A stretch of DNA of 64,000 bases from Blakeslea trispora (taxonomy: Eukaryota; Mucoromycota; Mucoromycetes; Mucorales; Choanephoraceae): NCBI GenBank assembly GCA_025331445.1, contig JAIWNE010000102.1:1-64000 (forward strand), written 5' to 3'. How positions within the stretch are numbered: position 1 is the first letter of the stretch; each line of letters starts with the position of its first letter. Position numbers and translations under genes: made by a program. Shown piece by piece: positions 22,733 to 34,329 of the stretch. The notes under the pieces were generated by a model that saw nothing but the letters and a program-made list of their open reading frames with translations, did not search any database and was not told the DNA's origin.

Positions 22733-24252
22733 ATGTCACAAACTTCACAATCTGAAGAGCATAAATTGACCAATTCCTCTCAAGTTGCTCCACAACAGCA
22801 GTCCATACAAACAACAAAAAAAGGTAAAAAAAAAAAGAGCTGTTAAAATAAGAAACAAGAATTTTAATGAAAACAATTAGAGAAAGGCAAAAAACAAGTG
22901 GATCCCGAATACGTTAAATCTCCTTTGCCTGCTCGTCAATCAAATGAAAACAAACCCTCTTCTACTACCACTAGTAGTCGAGGCAGCAGTAGTTTGAAGC
23001 CTTTTCAAAAGGGTGGATTTCTGTCTCTACTCTTATGTTGTACAGTTGGTGCAGGCTCCTTCCTTGATAATAGTGATAAGTCATCACTCAACAACAAAAA
23101 AACAAGCCATCATCGATCGAGTCGTGCTAGCAGTCTGCAAAATACAACCAAAGAAAAAACCTCTCCTTTGCAAATTGTTACCAATTCAACAGAACTAGAC
23201 AATCTGTCATCTTCATCTACCACAACTGCCAATCATTTTGTTAATAGTCATCATGCTACGCATTCCCATTCTACCTCTACCACTAATACCTCTACAGTTA
23301 ATAATAATCTTAATAACAACAACAGTAACAACACTGATGTTAAATCTACTGAATCGCCCACCTCCGTTGCTTCTCAAACATCTCCTGTTGTAAGTGTAAT
23401 AGTCTGTCGATTCCTGTTAATTGAGCTTATTAATATTATATTATTAGGGTCCTGTTGTCTGGCTACTGCCCCCATTGGCAAAAGAAGATGAAGAGCGAAA
23501 ATGCCTTGTACTCGATCTTGACGAGACTCTGGTCCATAGCTCATTCAAGGTAAGTTGAATATACATAAATGGATTTTGAAAGTGTGTGTGATACAAAGAA
23601 AAAACTAATTATTTTGTGCTTGTAATATATATTTTATAGATTATTCCAAACCCTGATTTTATTGTACCTGTAGAAATTGACAATCAGTACCATAATGTAT
23701 ATGTATTGAAGAGACCAGGAGTTGATGAGTTTATGCGCAAGATGGGTGAAAAATATGAAATAGTTGTATTTACCGCTAGTTTGGCCAAAGTAAAGTCATT
23801 GCGATCAGAGAGATACATTTATTGACCAAGCCATTGTTACTTACCTGTTTTGTTTGTTTAGTATGCTGACCCAGTACTTGATATGTTAGATATTCATAGA
23901 GTAGTGAAGCATCGATTGTTCAGAGAGTCATGCTTTAACCATAAGGGCACCTATGTCAAGGTAAGAAAAAGAAAACACAAAAAAGTCTCTTGTTAACCAA
24001 ACATGCTTTCAATAGGATTTATCTCAATTAGGCAGAGACTTAGCATCTACCTTGATCCTTGATAACTCACCTGCAAGTTATATCTTTCATAACTCTAACG
24101 CTGTTCCTGTTTCTACATGGTTCAATGATCCTCATGATACCGAGTTGACTGACCTTGTTGCCTTTTTGGAAGATTTGACGGTAGTCGATGATGTTCAGAT
24201 GGTACTGGATAATACCATTCATACAAACCCTGCTGTCTCTTCTACCGCTTAG
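22733..24252 (+). CDS. Psr1/SCP-type CTD-like phosphatase
   Basis: Six exons give about 400 residues; the start [10 protein letters not shown] at 22733 is spliced by a 50-60-nt intron to [12 protein letters not shown]. Residues 30-170 are Ser/Thr/Asn-rich and disordered, but include [17 protein letters not shown], a hydrophobic Cys-Cys motif like the palmitoylated N-terminus of yeast Psr1 and the LFCC of human SCPs. The catalytic FCP1-homology domain has [11 protein letters not shown] (the DxDxT nucleophile), [34 protein letters not shown] and [13 protein letters not shown] (distal Asp). Yeast Psr1/2 act at the plasma membrane in sodium-stress signalling; SCPs dephosphorylate the Pol II CTD. 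The membrane motif favours the Psr role. The sequence is complete. Confidence 0.9.
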
Positions 24253-26513
24253 GGCTTCTTCTACTTCTTCTCCCCCTTATTCTATCTTTACAACATACCC
24301 AATCCTCCTCTTATTTTCTCTTACTTCTTTCTTCCCTTTTCTCTTCTTTTTTTTTTTTATAAAAAGCAATTTTTTTTGTGTACAAAAACATCTTCCAAAC
24401 TAATTACATGTTGCCCTTTTTTTTATAATACTTTATCAAGCAAAGAAAAGGTGAAATATATACATTGTTTTACGAAAAAAAAACAATGTATTTTACTCAT
24501 AAACAGTTCACAATCCATGTTCAAAATAAAACGATATCACTCATCTACAGTGACCTAGGCCATTCAAGCAGGCTTTTTAATCCAATGATTTAAACTAGAG
24601 GCCAAAAACATAATATAGAAATGGATGCTTCCAAACAATCATTCTTGATCTAAACTAGTAAAGTGTCCGGTTGTAAAAGACAATTTATCAATGTCACTTC
24701 AATATTTTGCAAGATAAAAACATGCTGTTTGTGCCAAATGAACAAAAAAAAATGCAACAGAGAGTGAATCTTCTCAAATGTGGAAGTCCTCCTTTTTTAT
24801 CCTTGCCACATTTGTTCAGTTGAGAAATGCAAGTAAACTGACTTATATGATCTTCTTTATCTTGTCTGTTCTTGATTGTTTGTTTGTTTGTCTATCAGCC
24901 TGATCTGGCTCTGCAGTGTTCAGTCATTGCTTCTGCTGCTGCTCCAAAAACCAGATCGAGCACTACCAACAAGTTTCATCTAGAGACTTTTTCTTTTTTT
25001 TTACGCAGTTTTTGTCACAGAATCCAAAATACGGATTGAAGTCCTTAGAAGCTTGCAATTATTAAATGTTCAATTCACAATGTCTATAGTTAATTTTTCT
25101 TGTGTATTTTATTCTACTATCTCATGTAAGTAGATTTAAGATACAGTGTATACAATAGCACACTGTTATTTTCAAACACCTTTTTTTTGTATGATCTGAT
25201 ATTTAATTTTTAAAGAATGCACAATTAAAGCGTCAAAGATGACTTTAAGAAAACAAGCATGATCCATGCTTTTGGATTCCTAAATATGGTTAGGTAACAG
25301 CTTCTTTTTTGAGGTGGTACTATTATATGTGTTTGGAGATACTTTTGGGATATAAATCCTTTCGTTAGAAGACCTTCTTTCTACTTTTGTCAATTGTTAA
25401 AGAGTGTCGATTGAAGAATCAACAAGAAATAGAGCTTATGAAAGAGTGAGCTCTTGTCCCGGTAACATTGTTTTTATGGTTTTTTATGCTGAGACTTGTT
25501 ATGACAGGCCAGATGCGCATAGAAGCTATTCGATCATCCAAAACCTTCATGCGTCTTAACTGATTTTGTCGTAGGGGAATCGAAAGCGCTGTATAAAGGG
25601 GCTTCTATTCGTATTACAGCTAAACTGTGTACATAAGCTGCAAATATATAGCTCACATGCTAAAACAGTCATCTGCTAACTTCTAGAATGAGAGACCAGT
25701 GTTTGCTTTCGTCATGCTAAGCAGCGGATTGCTGTTAGTATTAGGTTTGTTCAAGATGTAGTCAACAAAATGCTGTTGGAGATTAGCATGGGCGAGTTAT
25801 CCTTTGTGTTGTGGCAAGTGCAACCAAAGATTGCCTTATTCAATGTTGCTTTGTTTTCGGGTAAAGACAAATTATGGCACCAGATATGGACAAGATATGA
25901 GTAACGTGGTATGATGCTGCACGTATGTGAAAATTAGAGATCAAGTATCTTTCACATGATGAAGTCGCTTTAGGCTTCTCGTCTGACTTTAGCATCACGT
26001 ACAATAAATGATGGCAATATAAGCAATCTCATGCATAACTTTTTGAAGGCTCATGAAGCAAGAAAGTTGGACATAGGCTACTCAATTTCAAAAGATCAGT
26101 CAATGCTCTCCCTTGCTTTGCTTTATTGTTATTGATCGATTTGGTAGCGCTTCAATTTGTGTAATGATTTTTTGTTGTGTTTTTGCGCACCGAGGTTTTT
26201 TTTTTATACTTGGGATTTTGCGTTTCATGTATATTTAGTATTATAAAAAGAGATTTGGCACGCAAAAACTAAAAGTTAGAACCAATATGCATGTGATATC
26301 CTAGTATTATACAAGTCACTCTATCTCTGATCTTGTGCCATACAGCTCTAACGCAATTAATCGTATTTTCTTGCAAATTACACAAGCGTTCTTTTTTTTT
26401 GTGCCCTTAATACAGTAAACCAGTTTTCTCAGTAACAATTGCTTTTTGCTCATGCAAAGGTTTTTTTTTATGCGATTTCGAAGAAAAGAATTACTTTTAT
26501 TTCATCAAAGCAA
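24253..26513. other. 2.3-kb gene-poor spacer between convergent genes
   Basis: This is the longest gene-free stretch. It is AT-rich with many T-runs (for example 24348-24358, 25001-25011, 26193-26201). No open frame with family resemblance, tRNA cloverleaf or terminal repeat was found. A short inverted repeat GATCTGG/CCAGATC flanks about 24902-24956. It could be decayed transposon or 3' UTR sequence, but I cannot show it. Confidence 0.5.
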
Positions 26514-28318
26514 CTAAAGCTTTGACAGATGTCCTCTAGGCTGCATTTTCTCGTAGGCAGAACTGGCCAGATAGTCTGTTGGGTTGGATACAAAATGATC
26601 TTTGATATTGCGAATATCAACCATGCTAGGCTTAATTTCAGCGATACTGGTAACTCCCATCAAACGCATCACCATTTCAAATTCATCCTAAATATACAAA
26701 TGAGTTATAGCTCATAAAGAAAGTGCAAGCAGATTTAAATCTCACCTGTAATAACTCCAACAATCTTTCGACACCCGCAACACCATAAGTACTCATAGCA
26801 TACTAAACAAAAAAAAACAAGTGAGTAGGAAAGATAATCTAGTCTACTTCTCTCAAACCCTACCAAACATGGTCTTCCTATGCCTACGCCTTTAGCACCT
26901 AAAGCAATAGCCTTGAAGATATCTGTGCCACGACGAATGCCACCATCAATATAAACCTCAAAACCTTTATCCAAATTTTCTTTTTTGAGAGCTTCCATCG
27001 TCTCGGCTAGAATTTCAATTGAAGATGGGGCAAAATCAAGCTGTCGACCACCATGATTAGACAAAACAATACCTTGACAGCCATGTTTAGCAGCCAAGAC
27101 AGCATCCTCAGGTGTCTGGATACCTTTGATCAAGATGGGCATTTTGGTGATACTCTTGAACCAGGCGACATCATCCCAACAGAGCGAAGGATCAATGAAG
27201 CTACTGATAGCTCTTGCAGCACCTTGATCACGGTTAATCTCTGATCCGCTGCGAGTAAATTCATCTGGCTCTTCTTGAGAATACTTTTGACGCATATCTT
27301 TCTCACGATGGCCTTGATAACAAAATAGATGAGTCAATCGGAGAATTGTTTTTTTTAACCAAATCTCCTACTCTCCACATATATTCTTACTTACCTAATT
27401 GAGGAGCATCAGCAGTAATGAATAAACCTTTCATACCTCTTGATTCAGCATGACGTACAAACTTTTCAGAAACTTCACGGTTACCATTGACATAGAGTTG
27501 AAGCCATTGTGATTGGTCAGGACCAGCTGCATCCACAATTTCATCAAACGAGCAAGATGCCAAAGTAGGAATCATTTGAATTACGTTGCGCTTATGTGCT
27601 GCCTTTGTCAACACAACCTCACCTTGAGGATGGCCTAATTTCCCTAAGGCGGTTGCTGTAATATAAACAGGCATAGAGGAACGCGAGCCTAGCATGATAG
27701 TGGATGGATCTACATTCTTTACATTTACCATCACACGGGGACGAAGCCATATACGATGGAATGCATTATGGTTTTCACGCATCGAAATTTCATCATCTGC
27801 ACCTGAAGAATAATAAGCCCAAGCATCGGATTTCAATACAGATTTTGCAACGGCTGTGCAAACAAAAGTAACTCTTAGTATGCTCTTCCCTTCTTATTCT
27901 TTTTTTTTTAACTTACTTTCAAAATCAAACGTGTTGTACATCTCCTCAAGCCTAGGCATTTTTTCCCTAGCTAGTCGGATGCGCTTCTCTTCTTCCGATT
28001 CTTCTTTAGGCTCTTTTGCTAAGGCTTCAGCATCAATGGAGCCTTTGCATACGTCAGGCGACAAGAAGCGTTGGATGATATCAGGAGGATGAATAGGCTC
28101 AAACGCACTTGTAGCATCTTTCCCGGCATACTTTAAAATTATTTTTTGGCCTCCAGGGTGTTCAGGAAGGAAATTTGTGAGATCGTATACTTTTCCATGA
28201 ATAATGACCCAAATGTCATCTGCCAAAACGCTGATAAGTAATTATGTTGACATAGCTTATTTATTTTCTTACCTTTCTTGTTATGTTTTGCTACTTCTTT
28301 GGGGGATAAAATGGTCAT
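26514..28318 (-). CDS. CYB2: L-lactate dehydrogenase, flavocytochrome b2 type
   Basis: Six exons give about 490 residues. The N-terminal cytochrome b5 domain has VYDLTNFLPEHPGGQKIILK (heme His in HPGG) and FEPIHPPDII (second heme His). After a charged hinge comes the FMN domain: AWAYYSSGADDEISMRENHN, VYITATALGKLGHP, MIPTLASCSFDEIV, WLQLYVN, LFITADAPQLG, ILIKGIQTPEDA, VLSNHGGRQLDF (catalytic His), YIDGGIRRGTDIFKA and LGAKGVGIGRP. The enzyme oxidises L-lactate to pyruvate and passes electrons to cytochrome c. The model starts MTILSPKEVAKHNKK, directly at the b5 domain, with no mitochondrial presequence, unlike yeast Cyb2. A missed 5' exon is possible. All splice sites keep frame. Confidence 0.93.
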
Positions 28319-29516
28319 ATTTTGTAAGCACACACAAGATAAATCAAGAAAAAAAAAAGAATCGAAAAAGATAAAGGGGAAAAAAAAAGAAAACAAACAG
28401 ATAGAACTTTATATAGCTGTTCCACTCTTAATGTGGGGACATTGTGATAATCATATTTCTCATAAAACTTTAAGCATAGATCGTGAGACATATCTTTTAA
28501 AGTCAGCAAGACAGTTTATGGCAAAACTTAAAGCCTACAATTGAATTCTTACTCATATGAATGCAAATTAGTTTGGTTTCTAAAGTCTTTTCAAATATAC
28601 GATTAAGGAACCAATAATATGCAGCGCCTAATGGTTTGGAGATTCTAATGCTCCGAATATTGTCGCTTCTGAAATGCTACGCATAGATACTATCTCGTTT
28701 TCACTGACAAAGTTTTGCTTCCTTTTTGAGTATCAAAATTTTTAGATAGTCTACTTGCCGAGATTTGATGCTTATTGACCGTTCGTTTGATCCTTGTTGT
28801 TAGTGCATTTTTCTTCATAGTGTTAGATAGGGTTTGCCTTAATGCAGTCTTTGATTCAGATCAAAGAAAAGAAAAAGTGAGCTGTATTTGGGTTATCTTA
28901 TTAAGCTAGTGGTAAAAAGAAACAGGCATTGTTTGCACATCTTTACAACTATCTGTAAAGTGGTATGTCACACTCGAATCACTGCAAGACAATGAGGTCA
29001 GTGACATTTAGCAGCCACTGTGTTGAGTAGATCTATCAAGAACATTTCTGAGCACGTTTAGAACAGTCTTGATGAATGGAGACTGATATAAGAGCAAAGC
29101 CTTGTAATGCTCTCTGTTTTCTTTGCCACTCACATTTCTTTCTTTTTTTTGTATGTCACACAGCAAGTACAACTTGCAATTAATGATTGCTCTATTCTTC
29201 AAAGCACAGGAGAAAAAAAAAAGGTAAATTTACTTGCCCAGTAATATCACTGATTGTCCAAGAAATCATCCTGACAATGTAATGGTTACTTTGGGTTCAG
29301 CAACAGAGATATTGTTTATCTATTTCTCCAATCTTCTTTATCTTTCAATCTCAGCTTTTTGTTTTCAGAGTAAAATACACACTTCATAAAGCTGAGACAT
29401 CTTGCTTTGATTCATTTCTTGTCCTCATTAGCCTCCTGCATCTTCTTTCATGCAGTTACTTTTTTATTGAACTATAAGGCCTGGCTTAAACTGTTGTGTC
29501 TCTTTCACCTTGTTTT
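28319..29516. promoter_or_regulatory. 1.2-kb divergent intergenic region
   Basis: This separates CYB2 (-) from the forkhead gene (+) and must hold both promoters. It has A-runs at 28349-28389 in the CYB2 leader. No gene or repeat is supported. Confidence 0.4.
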
Positions 29517-31000
29517 ATGACTTCTTACACCAAACATAGAAAAATAGCAAGCGCGTCGTTAAATCATTCGGCTGCCATTTCAAATTCTTTAAAGACAATC
29601 AATGGCCCGATCTTGGGTATTATGGATGATGAGGAGAGGCCTGTTTATGGAAAGCTCGAAGGAGACGATGTCTGCTATTATGTTCGTAGCCTAAAGGTTT
29701 CTTTGGGACGAAACACTGCAAACTCTCAGAAAGTGGCGGACGTTCCTATCAACAGCACAAAGTCAGTTTCCAGAGAACATGCTCAATTGTTTTACAACTT
29801 TTCTAGTGAGCAATTTGAATTAATGGTATTAGGAAAGAATGGTGTGTTTGTGAACGAGCAGTTCTTCGAAAGAGGACTTGCGGCTCCTTTGGAAAATAGG
29901 TAGGGAAACACAAAGCAGAGATGATATAAGCTGCATGAATAATATTGTTTTTCAGTACAAAGATCCAAATAGGCGAAAAAATGCTTGTGTTTTACTTGCC
30001 CGATCCGTCCACAGACATCAGATCTAAATTAAGCCAACCTGGATACATTCCTACACCATATCAGCTTGGAAATACAGTCTATCAGCCAATTGGGCCTCAT
30101 GAATCAGATCAAGATATTGAAATTGAGATTGTTAAGCCGCCTTTATCCTATGCAACTCTTATCGCTAATGCTATTGAAACTTCGCCGGAAAAGAAGTTGA
30201 CTTTGAACGATATTTATCGACATATAAATGCACATCATCCTTTTTATCAAATGTCGCGTCATGGCTGGCAGGTGAGACTGAATGAGACTATTGTTTATTC
30301 AATGTATGTTTAATGAACTACCGAATAGAATTCTGTTCGACACAATCTATCTTTGAATAAGGCATTTATCAAAGTGCCGAGAAACGACTCAGAACCTGGC
30401 AAGGGGGCTTTCTGGACGATCAATCCTGAAGTAGATATTCAAGCTTTAATTGCTTCTCACAAAAAGCCCAAGAGAGGTTCAGCTGCATCCGGTCAATCTG
30501 ATATAGAAACAAGAAGAAAGAGGACAAGAAAAGAAGATGATACGAAAACAATAGATCCTTCACCAGAGCCTACGGTGGCCAATAGAAAGCTAGATGTAGC
30601 ATCTCACTCAATATCAAATTCTATCACTACAAAGCATACTCTGCCATCTGCTGAACTATCTTCTGCGCCATCCAAGTCACGTTCACCTTCATCAGTATCA
30701 GAATCGCTTGAATCAACATCACCATCCATCTCACAACCACCACTATTGCCATCGTCTAATTCACATACACTTCCTTTGAAACCCTCAAACAAAGAAGAGC
30801 ATGTACAACATCAATTGCACAATACAATTCGGCAGCGTGTTTCGAATCCGCTACCTAGATCTAAAGCGCAGCTTTGGCCCAAAGCCATTGCTCCATTGCC
30901 ACCTCAGCTAGCCACTCAGCTCAATCCATCTTCTTTGCCAAATGTTCCAAAACATAAAGCAGCTGACATTGGCAAGAACAACTTACAGCAAGATGAATAA
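29517..31000 (+). CDS. FHA-domain forkhead transcription factor (Fkh1/2-like)
   Basis: Three exons (29517-29899, 29956-30270, about 30328-31000) give about 457 residues. An FHA domain spans about 50-160: [14 protein letters not shown], then [18 protein letters not shown] and [12 protein letters not shown], with the GR, SRxH and GxxV phosphothreonine-binding signatures. A forkhead winged helix follows at about 205-290: [32 protein letters not shown] and, across the last intron, [28 protein letters not shown]. The FHA-FKH order is that of fungal Fkh1/Fkh2/Sep1 cell-cycle factors that control mitotic gene clusters. The Ser/Pro-rich C-terminus is probably disordered. ATG at 29517 is the first in frame. 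Fhl1-type identity is less likely because the recognition helix [10 protein letters not shown] is intact. Confidence 0.9.
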
Positions 31001-31855
31001 AGCCAAAATGTATTTAGTTATCATTATAAGTAACAATATTAAGAGGGGAAAGAAGAACACGCTTTATTAGTTTGGTCAGAATTTGAGTCTCGCGGATCTA
31101 CAACTCTCAGTCTAGTTTATGGTATTACTGCTAACTCTATGCGCTTGTGGAAATGTTGTAAAGAGTGTTTCATAAGAAATCCAAAATTCAGCAAAGCTTA
31201 ACCAAGAATAACGAAACTTGAGGCCACAGTCTCTGTGTTCCTCAGAAATTATGAAAAATGCAGGAATCACACTTTTAGATTGAAGCTCTACAAGCTGCAT
31301 GATTTTGACTTTTCCTGCTTTTAGTTAGTATTCTTACAATTTCGGTTATTGCTATAAAATGTAAATGCCTATTCAATGAAAGTAAAATTGATTGTGGCGG
31401 CTATGATTTCATGTGTTACATGAGTAACACATTTATTAAGCGTAAAAAGCTGAGCTGTAAGACAATGGCTTTTGTCACTATATTGTAATTCAGCTTTGCA
31501 TCAATTTTTTTTTTCTGTTGGAAATTTTTATAAACAAGCAAAATCCAATCACGAGTTGTTTTTTCTCGATTCAGTCTAAAGCCTTGCTTAAACCATGCTA
31601 TCGATAGCACAATGAGATATGGCTTATTCATTGAAAAGATTCTATATCAAACATTGATGACAGTACCGCTGATAGATAGATCATTTACTAGTTATCATGA
31701 CCCATTGTTCTTTCAGCTCAACAGAATGAATATACAGTCACGTCTATCTGAGAAACGTCCGACGTTTGATTTCACTTAAATCCTTTAGCTTGCTTTTTGG
31801 GGTATTTTTTTTTTTCTTTTCTTTTTTTTTTGCTTTTTAACACGTTCAAAACAAA
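31001..31855. other. Spacer between forkhead and Q/N-rich genes
   Basis: No gene is supported. It contains a perfect hyphenated palindrome TGTGTTAC-ATGA-GTAACACA at 31412-31431 and T-runs at 31505-31515 and 31806-31831, the last in the leader of the next gene. Confidence 0.45.
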
Positions 31856-32912
31856 ATGAGTTATTATCAAGGACAAGCCTCTGGCTATCAAGGAGGAGAA
31901 GCTGCTAGCTATCAAGGTGGTGGCTACAGTAACAATCATAACAGCAATAATAACCATGGTAATTAAACAGTGTATTTTGCATAAAAATGATTCCAACTTT
32001 AATTTTTTTTTTCAACGGCAAAAAGGATATCCTCCTCCTCAACAAAATTCATATGGTTATCCATCCCCTCAACCACAACAACAGCAATCTTATGGCTATC
32101 CTTCTCCCGGAGGACAAGACGATCGCCACACTTTTGATAGTACATACTCAAACATCATGTCAAACACCTCTAGACACCAACCCGCCCATGATGATGAAAT
32201 TTACGCTGCTCGACAAAATTATGAGCAAGTCATGAGTAATCCTCAGCAAAACAACTCACCCGATGCTGTTGGTAATGCTGCTGCTGTTCATGCATTGCAA
32301 CGCTCTCAGCAATCAGGTGGAGGCATGAGTGAAATGATTCAAATGGCAATGGCTCAAGCTGCCAAAATGTTTGGTGGTAGCTCTGGCCAAGGTGCTTCTG
32401 GAAACAAAAATGATAGCGGTAAGTCTCAAGCTATTCAACAAGCTGCTATGATGGCCATGAAACTTTACATGTCCAAACAATCAAGCGGTGGTCAAGCTGG
32501 TGGACATGGATCATCTTCTGGAGGAAGTAGTGCTGCTATCAGTAGTTTATTGGGTATGTTAACGGGTGGATCTCAAGGCGGACAACAACAGCAACAACAA
32601 CAACAACATAGTTCTTCTGGCGGTATGGGCGGTATTGGTGCTATGGTTGGATCGCTTCTTTCCGGTGGTTCAGGAGGACATGGTAGTTCACAACAAAACA
32701 ACAACAACAACAACAATTACTATCCTCCTCCTAATAATTCTGGTCATCAACAGCAACAGTACGGCAACAATAACTACTATCCTCCTCCCGAAAACTCAGG
32801 TCATCATCAACAAGGTCAAGGATACAATCAAGTACCTCCTCAAGCTCAACAACACCAAGGTGGTGATTTTGGTGCTATGGCTTCCAACTTGATGTCTAAA
32901 ATGTTCAAGTAA
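31856..32912 (+). CDS. Q/N/G-rich low-complexity protein of unknown function
   Basis: Exons 31856-31958 and 32026-32912 give 329 residues. The N-terminus is made of YQG-type repeats (MSYYQGQASGYQGGEAASYQ) and YPSPQPQQQQSYGYPSP. A central part of about 120 residues is probably folded and helical: DDEIYAARQNYEQVMSN, VGNAAAVHALQRSQQS, MSEMIQMAMAQAAKMFGGSS and AIQQAAMMAMKLYMSKQSS. The tail alternates poly-Q, poly-N and NYYPPP repeats. The amyloid-like composition suggests a prion-like or condensate-forming protein; helical cores of this kind occur in small fungal proteins of unknown function. No catalytic motif or signal peptide is present. I infer no specific role. Confidence 0.75.
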
Positions 32913-33234
32913 TCAAAGATGTCGGAAAGAGATTCAAATTAGCTATGACAAACATTACAGAAAATGAACTACAAAATATTTGTAATATACAGAAATAATA
33001 ATGACAATTAATTCTAATGAGTGCCTGTATTTTGTATATTGTTTTTTTTTTCTTTACTCGTACATACTGGTGATGCAATTGAAATATTATGCAGATCGTT
33101 TTGTGGGATGATGTCTGTCTTGTTGCTCTGCAAAAATTACTTTACAAACGTGTCGCCAGTCAATATCTACAGTATAAACATACTCAACAATGATTAATTA
33201 AGCAGGTTGATGAAAGTTTACACCAAAAGAAATA
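32913..33234. other. Spacer before Tc1/mariner relic
   Basis: 3' UTR and spacer of about 320 bp. It ends with GTTTACACCAAAAGAAAT (33216-33233) abutting the TA target of the transposon relic; the same 18-mer recurs at 52602-52619. Confidence 0.45.
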
Positions 33235-34117
33235 GAGTGCATCTATTTTATGGTCCGAAATTTTTTGCAATTTTTTTTGACTTTTTTAGAAACGTATAGG
33301 GAAGTGGGGACTTGACTTTTTTTCGTTCCTGTTGACACTATTCTGTTCAGAATGTGATTCTCTACAAGATGGTGGACGAAAAGTTACAAAAACTTGATTT
33401 TTTAAAAAGTGAAATGTCTTCAAAGATGAGTATCTTAAGCAGGGAGGCAAGAATATGTCCTCTTAATTTCACTATATCAGCCAATAATATTGCTTCATTT
33501 CAAGCGGCGGCTGTAGTCATAGTGTAGTACAGAAGACCATCTTAATGTTTGCTTTTGGTGACTTGACAGAATAAACAGCTTTTCATCTAATTACACTTAA
33601 AATGCCAAAAATTTCAAAGCAAAAGCAAAGATTGAGACAAATCAAAGGACTTGGAGCAGCAACCAGAATTTGCCAATCAAAAGTCTATCCTTGCAGAAGT
33701 CATAGAAGCCAAGGGCATTATTTTCGAGCTGTACCCCAAGTACTATTGTGAATGTAATTGGATTGAACGGTACTGGGGTGCAGCCAAAAGAGAAGCTCGC
33801 CAAGAATGCGACTATTCTTTTGAAGGTCTTAATGGCAACATTGATCGTTTCTTGGACAGTGTCGACCCAGTTGGAGAAGCTCCCTTGACGATTAGGAGAT
33901 ACTACAACAAGAGCTTCTCCTACGCCCAAGGCAACAATGTTCAAGAGGCCTTTGCTCTTGTGGAGCAATTCTCCAAGCTCCACAAGTCTCACCGAAAGCT
34001 CGGAATTAACCAATAAAAACCATTTCTGACTTTAAATTTATTTATTTGGGTTCGGAGTTTGTAATTCTCGAAAATGTCCGTTTCTCAAAAAATTCTGATT
34101 ATAAAATAGATGCACTC
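33235..34117 (+). mobile_element. Tc1/mariner (IS630)-like DNA transposon relic, internally deleted
   Basis: Terminal inverted repeats GAGTGCATCTATTTTAT match exactly for 17 nt, then with mismatches for about 20 more, and are flanked by TA at 33233-33234 and 34118-34119, the target duplication of this superfamily. Inside, an ATG at 33602 opens MPKISKQKQRLRQIKGLGAA, and a downstream frame carries the transposase C-terminus. The 883-bp length is too short for a full transposase, so the middle, including the first two catalytic Asp, is gone. Confidence 0.85.
33651..34016 (+). pseudogene. Transposase C-terminal fragment (DDE, ELNxIE-like motif)
   Basis: About 120 codons read QKSILAEVIEAKGIIFELYP, then KYYCECNWIERYWGAAKREA, and end HKSHRKLGINQ. 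The CNWIERYWGAAKR block corresponds to the [D/E]LNxIExxWGxxKR motif holding the third catalytic acidic residue of Tc1/IS630-type enzymes. The N-terminal helix-turn-helix and first two catalytic residues are absent, so it is inactive. Confidence 0.8.
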
Positions 34118-34329
34118 TAGCTGTCATTTATCAGTGAAATACAAAGAGAATCATATATAAAAATGAACATTTTGTATTCAAAATTACATGTGCACTTCAA
34201 GACTCAAGACTTTAGTGTTTCCTTCTTGATGGGATTACCTTTCGCATTTATCATTTTAGGCATATAATTCAGAATTGAACAATATTTTATTTTGAATAAC
34301 AGAAAACAAACAAAAACTGCATGCTATGC

